Below, in pieces: positions 60,216-64,000 of a stretch of 64,000 nt of DNA; within the stretch, counting starts at the first letter, position 1, and every line of letters starts with the position of its first letter. The position numbers and the translations under genes are program-made. Origin of the DNA: Microplitis mediator (lineage: Eukaryota; Arthropoda; Insecta; Hymenoptera; Braconidae); contig NC_079971.1 in NCBI RefSeq assembly GCF_029852145.1, positions 21,017,563 to 21,081,562 on the forward strand. Reading direction: 5' to 3'. The notes under the pieces are model-generated. The model did not search any database. It saw nothing but the letters and a program-made list of their open reading frames with translations, and was not told where the DNA came from.

Positions 60216-60662
60216 TTTTGATTAATTAATATTATTTAAGTGTTGTTTTAACATTTAATTTTGTGTTTAGAATTTATATTGGAATAATTAGTTTTTATTC
60301 GTTTTTAAATTGTATTTGAATAATTAATTTTTGCTACGTGCCGTTTATCATTTTTATTCGGTTTAATATTTGTATTGGAATAATTAAATTTATTAAGTGC
60401 TGTTTACACTTAATATTACGTTTGAAATTGTATTTAGATAATTTTCAATAACTAAATTTTTGTAATAGTTATTTAGCAACCGATAGTAATTGTACGGTTT
60501 TACAATATATGTATTAAATTTAAACCGAGATTTTATCATTTAATTCAACCTTCACCAGCAATATTATTAAGACAAAAACCTCTGGAGTTCCCGGTCTATA
60601 GGCTTCGGCTTGGGCCAAATACTCACAACTTAAATAATTACGTACCAATTTTGGACGTAACA

Positions 60663-61400
60663 ACTAAAATTTGAATTTTGACTTTTTTTTTAAATCTGTA
60701 GAACGATTTTATAATTAGAATATTGTAGTGTGGGTACTCATTCCAGAGGAAATTTAACAATAAAGATAATCTGAGTAATGAATTCTGTCAAAAAATTTTT
60801 TTACTAATATTAGAATTTAGAATTTTTCTTTTTAAACCTGAGGAATGATTTTATAATTAGAATATAGTGATGTGGGTACTCATTCTAGAGGAAATTGAAT
60901 AACAATCACGAATTTTGTAAAAAATTAGATGAAAAAAAATTTGGTCTTCAAAATCGTACCTTCTATTTTTAGTTACATTTTTTTGATCAAAATATATTGA
61001 TGTTGATACTCATTCCAGAGGAAATTCAATAATGAACATATTCTGAGTGATAAATTCTGTAAAAAAATTTTTTTAACTGAAAATTCAATTTTGACTTTTT
61101 TTCTAGACTTAAGGAATGACTTTACAATTAAAATATAGTGATGTGGGTATTCATTCCAGAGGAAATTGATTAATTATCATGAATCAAGTAAAAAAATTTA
61201 TGAAAAAGAGTTTTTTTTTAAATTCTACTTGTTATTTTTTATTACATTTTTTTGATTAATAATTCAGCCAATAATTTAATTCGAAAAAAAAATTTTAAGT
61301 AAATTAAATTTGAAATTTTATATTTTTTAAACTTTGATAATATCTCTGTTCTCAAAATAAAGTGACGTGAGTACTTTTACCCGAGTAAATGAAATAATAA
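60663..61400. repeat. 142-bp satellite, right part (about 5 units)
   Basis: The marker recurs at about 60729, 60870, 60991, 61141 and, diverged, 61365. It is continuous with the left part once the LTR-like insertion is removed. Confidence 0.8.
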
Positions 61401-62250
61401 ATATAATTCCTTAGCAAAATGAAAAATATTTAGTTTAAAAAACTCAATTACTGGCAGCTTTGTCTAAAGTCTACAGTGGTTACCCTTCAAAACTCTAGTA
61501 GAAGTTAATAATTACTTGACTAGCGAGTAAAGAAAAAAAAACACAAACATTGAAAAAAAATAACAGAGCTTTTATTTTATGAGTTTTTTTCTTTTTAAAA
61601 GAAAGAGAGAGAGCAGCAAAAAAAAAGTAGGTGTAAAAAGAAGAAATGGTAACGATTGCGAAAGCTGTTAAGAGAGAATGAGGGAACGAGGGTGTGAATA
61701 AAAAAGAGGATGAGGAACCAGTAGCTTTCCCAAGCAGACTCTTTACTCTTCCTCTCATTCTACCTCTTCTTTACACTTTCCTTGGCAACATCATCGTACT
61801 TGCTAGCGGAAATGGCAGGCAACAGTGTAACGATAAACGTAACTTTGGAAATGTATCGTTATAGTAAGTATTGCGATAACCAACACACACTACGCAACAT
61901 ACCATCTACTTGTACTTGTGTAATCAAGACTACCACTGACTTGCTACGACTAGTATCATCAAGGCCAGCTAAATACTAATTACCAAAGTACACCCATTTC
62001 AGCACAATCTTTTAAGAAAATTGATAATAAAAATTTGTTCTTTTATTATCTAATTAATTATTCATTTGTCTGCATTATTTTAAAGAATTATAAAAGTTAC
62101 CTGATAAGAACAAATTTATTGCCTGGATAATAATTATCGTTGGAAGGTTAATGTTAATGTTCTAATTATTGATACTGAGATTTGAGTTTGTAGAAAACAT
62201 TGATTTTGGAATACATATTTTATATTTTAATTTACTAGAGAATGATAAAC
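61401..62250. other. Non-coding stretch
   Basis: No gene recognised; an A-rich/AGAG tract lies at 61590-61630. Confidence 0.45.
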
Positions 62251-62410
62251 TTACTCTCTACATATGAATTAGTGATTTTTCACTAATTTTAAGTGAATAT
62301 TCACTAATTGTCAATGCTACAATCGTACCACGCAGAATTAGTGAATATTCACTAAATGAATATGTGAATATTGAAATTCACTGATTTGATAAGTGAATAT
62401 GAGAATCTAC
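62251..62410. mobile_element. TACTCTCTA/AGTGAATATTCACT element, degenerate
   Basis: The left end TTACTCTCTACATATGAATT resembles 19964. AATTAGTGAATATTCACTAA palindromes follow. The right end is not recognisable. Confidence 0.5.
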
Positions 62411-62931
62411 TAAATTGAATTAATATTTTTTGTTTAAATTTTAACGTTGCTAGACCATGTTTTACTCTACTACTGAGTAATTTATCAAAAGTCTTATATT
62501 TAATCGATTATTGTGAATATCACATCTTAATCTATTAATTTTTCCTTAATGCGATTAATATTTACTCCCCAATATACCATTCTTTTAAACCCATCAACTT
62601 TTTGATGAAAAACTGCTTATAACTCAAATAAATTTTCTTATCTATGAAAGTAATTTTTACTCTAAACTTCAGAGTAATATTTCAGTAGTCTCCATTAGTT
62701 TTCGGTTAATATCGGCTTCAATTAAATGTCTTTTATTTTTCTCGCGACAATTTACATGTTACGCACACAAACGTAGGCTTAGAAAAAAAGACGATCTCGG
62801 TATCTCTCTATAACTTAACATTTATTTTACAATTGAAAAAAAAATTTGTATCTTTTCTTTTTCAGCACAATAAGAATAATTTTTTTTAATTATTTTAAAA
62901 ATATTTATTTTAAGTCATGTTCTGAGGCAAT
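62411..62931. other. Non-coding stretch
   Basis: AT-rich, nothing identified. Confidence 0.45.
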
Positions 62932-63881
62932 TACACGGAAAGAAAATTATAGCAGCGGTTCCCATAATTTTGTGAAATTTTTTCCTATACCACCATAGGA
63001 ATTACGACCATAAATTATGGGAGCGGTTCCTATAATTATAGGAATGTTTCCCATAATTAGAGGAATAGTTCCTATAATTATGGGAATGATACCCATAACA
63101 CTATAGGAATGGTTCCTATAATTTACAGGAATACTTTCTATAATATTATGGGAATCATTCCTATAATTTATGGGAATGGTTCCTATAATTTATAGGAACT
63201 ATTCCCATAAATTATAGGAACCATTCCCATAATATTATGGGAATGGTTCCTATAATAGTATGGGAACTATTCCCATAATATTATGGGAATGATTCCCATA
63301 ATGCAATTGGAATGGTTCCCATACCATTATGGGAACGGTTCCCATAATATTATGGGAACCATTCCCATATCATTATGGGAACCATTCCTATAATATTATG
63401 GGAATGGTTCCCATATTATCATGAAAAAATTAATTTAAAGAAAATTGTGGTAATCACTTCTACAATACACAGAAATATTATTAAACATAAAAACAAAAAT
63501 TCAAACATTGAAAAAAAAATCGTATTTGGCAAAAAACATTAAAATTTTTAACAATAATTTTTTGTCAGCACAAAACATTCAAGAAAATTCAAATTTTGGG
63601 AAATTTCTACACTATGGTGCAAAAAAAAATTTAATGATATTATAGGGATGGTTCCCATAACATTATGGGAATAGTTCCCATAATATTATAGGAATAGTTC
63701 CTATACCAATATGGGAACCATTCCCATAATAGTATGGGAATGATTCCCATACCATTATGGGAATGGTTCCCATTATATTATGGGAACCATCCCTATAGTA
63801 GTATAGGTACTGTTCCCATACCATTATGGGAACCATTCCCATAATGCATAGGAAAACTTCCCATAATTTTCTTTCCGTGTA
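62932..63881. mobile_element. TIR element with GGGAA/TTCCC palindromic minisatellite, second copy
   Basis: The left end TACACGGAAAGAAAATTATA and the right end ATAATTTTCTTTCCGTGTA are inverse. Two minisatellite blocks (62960-63420 and 63640-63860) are separated by about 210 bp of unrelated AT-rich DNA, either an insertion or the original core. Confidence 0.75.
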
Positions 63882-63986
63882 GATGGTTTTTAGATTTTTT
63901 ATGAAACTTTCAGCCTATTAATTGTAATTTTTATTGTAATTCAATATAAATTTTATAAATTGAATCATCAACTTTTTATCATAACC

Positions 63987-64000
63987 TACACTGTAAAAAG
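63987..64000. mobile_element. CACTGTAAAAA element terminus, cut by the window edge
   Basis: TACACTGTAAAAAG is identical to the start of the element at 14061-14074. Confidence 0.55.

Larger units (their letters stand above)
58514..60662. mobile_element. LTR-like insertion (2149 bp, possible solo LTR)
   Basis: It begins TGTTACGTC and ends GACGTAACA, with ACTA on both sides (58510-58513, 60663-60666). Removing it restores a satellite unit reading TTAACTAAAATTTGAATTTT, as in the other units. TG...CA ends and a 4-bp duplication are the hallmark of LTR retroelements, and the TGTTACG start is common among insect Gypsy-type LTRs. No gag or pol is present, so a solo LTR is the simplest reading. A non-autonomous element is the alternative. 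Confidence 0.7.

Overview
The window is AT-rich eukaryotic nuclear DNA, almost certainly from an insect. The evidence is a TATA box plus TCAGT initiator promoter, short exons with GT-AG introns, an AATAAA poly(A) signal, a tRNA-derived SINE, a decayed LINE of the jockey/CR1 type, and a dense population of short non-autonomous elements with terminal inverted repeats (TIRs). The abundance of CACTGTAAAAA-, ACACGGAAAG- and GGGGCAAAATGGGCC-type elements suggests a parasitoid wasp. That assignment is inference from general familiarity, not a search result.

Only one intact gene is convincing. It is a four-exon plus-strand gene: TATA box at 53341, initiator at 53370, a 173-nt leader with no upstream AUG, coding exons 53545-53789, 54750-55024, 56793-57009 and 57107-57248, and a poly(A) signal at 57783. 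It encodes 292 residues that read as two non-canonical RRM-like folds with no recognised name. Its second intron holds three elements nested inside one another.

The rest is repeats and sequence without identifiable genes. 1-510: decayed coding-like tandem duplication. 1.8-2.8, 20.8-21.8, 38.9-39.4 and 55.5-56.5 kb: about 1-kb foldback (palindromic) elements. 9.8-10.8, 14.7-15.2 and 62.9-63.9 kb: elements filled with GGGAA/TTCCC palindromic minisatellite. 12.9-14.0 and 16.0-16.8 kb: G-run/C-run elements. 17.2, 30.1, 31.9 and 47.5 kb: copies of an ACTTCCCGCT family. 26.1-28.7 kb: AT-rich inverted repeats whose arms interleave. 35 kb: SINE with 14-bp target duplications and a 72-bp-arm hairpin. 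38.7-48.6 kb: three copies of a CGGGTCAAAAA family, each carrying a different nested insertion, so empty and filled sites can be compared. 44.3-45.8 kb: LINE fossil split by a MITE with TTA duplication. 57.9-61.3 kb: a 142-bp satellite split by a 2.1-kb LTR-like insertion with an ACTA duplication.

The long stretches at 2.8-9.7, 17.8-20, 28.7-30.1, 32.2-34.9, 42.4-44.3, 45.9-47.2 and 48.6-53.3 kb contain microsatellites and low-complexity DNA but no reading frame I can defend as a gene. They may be intergenic or large-intron sequence.
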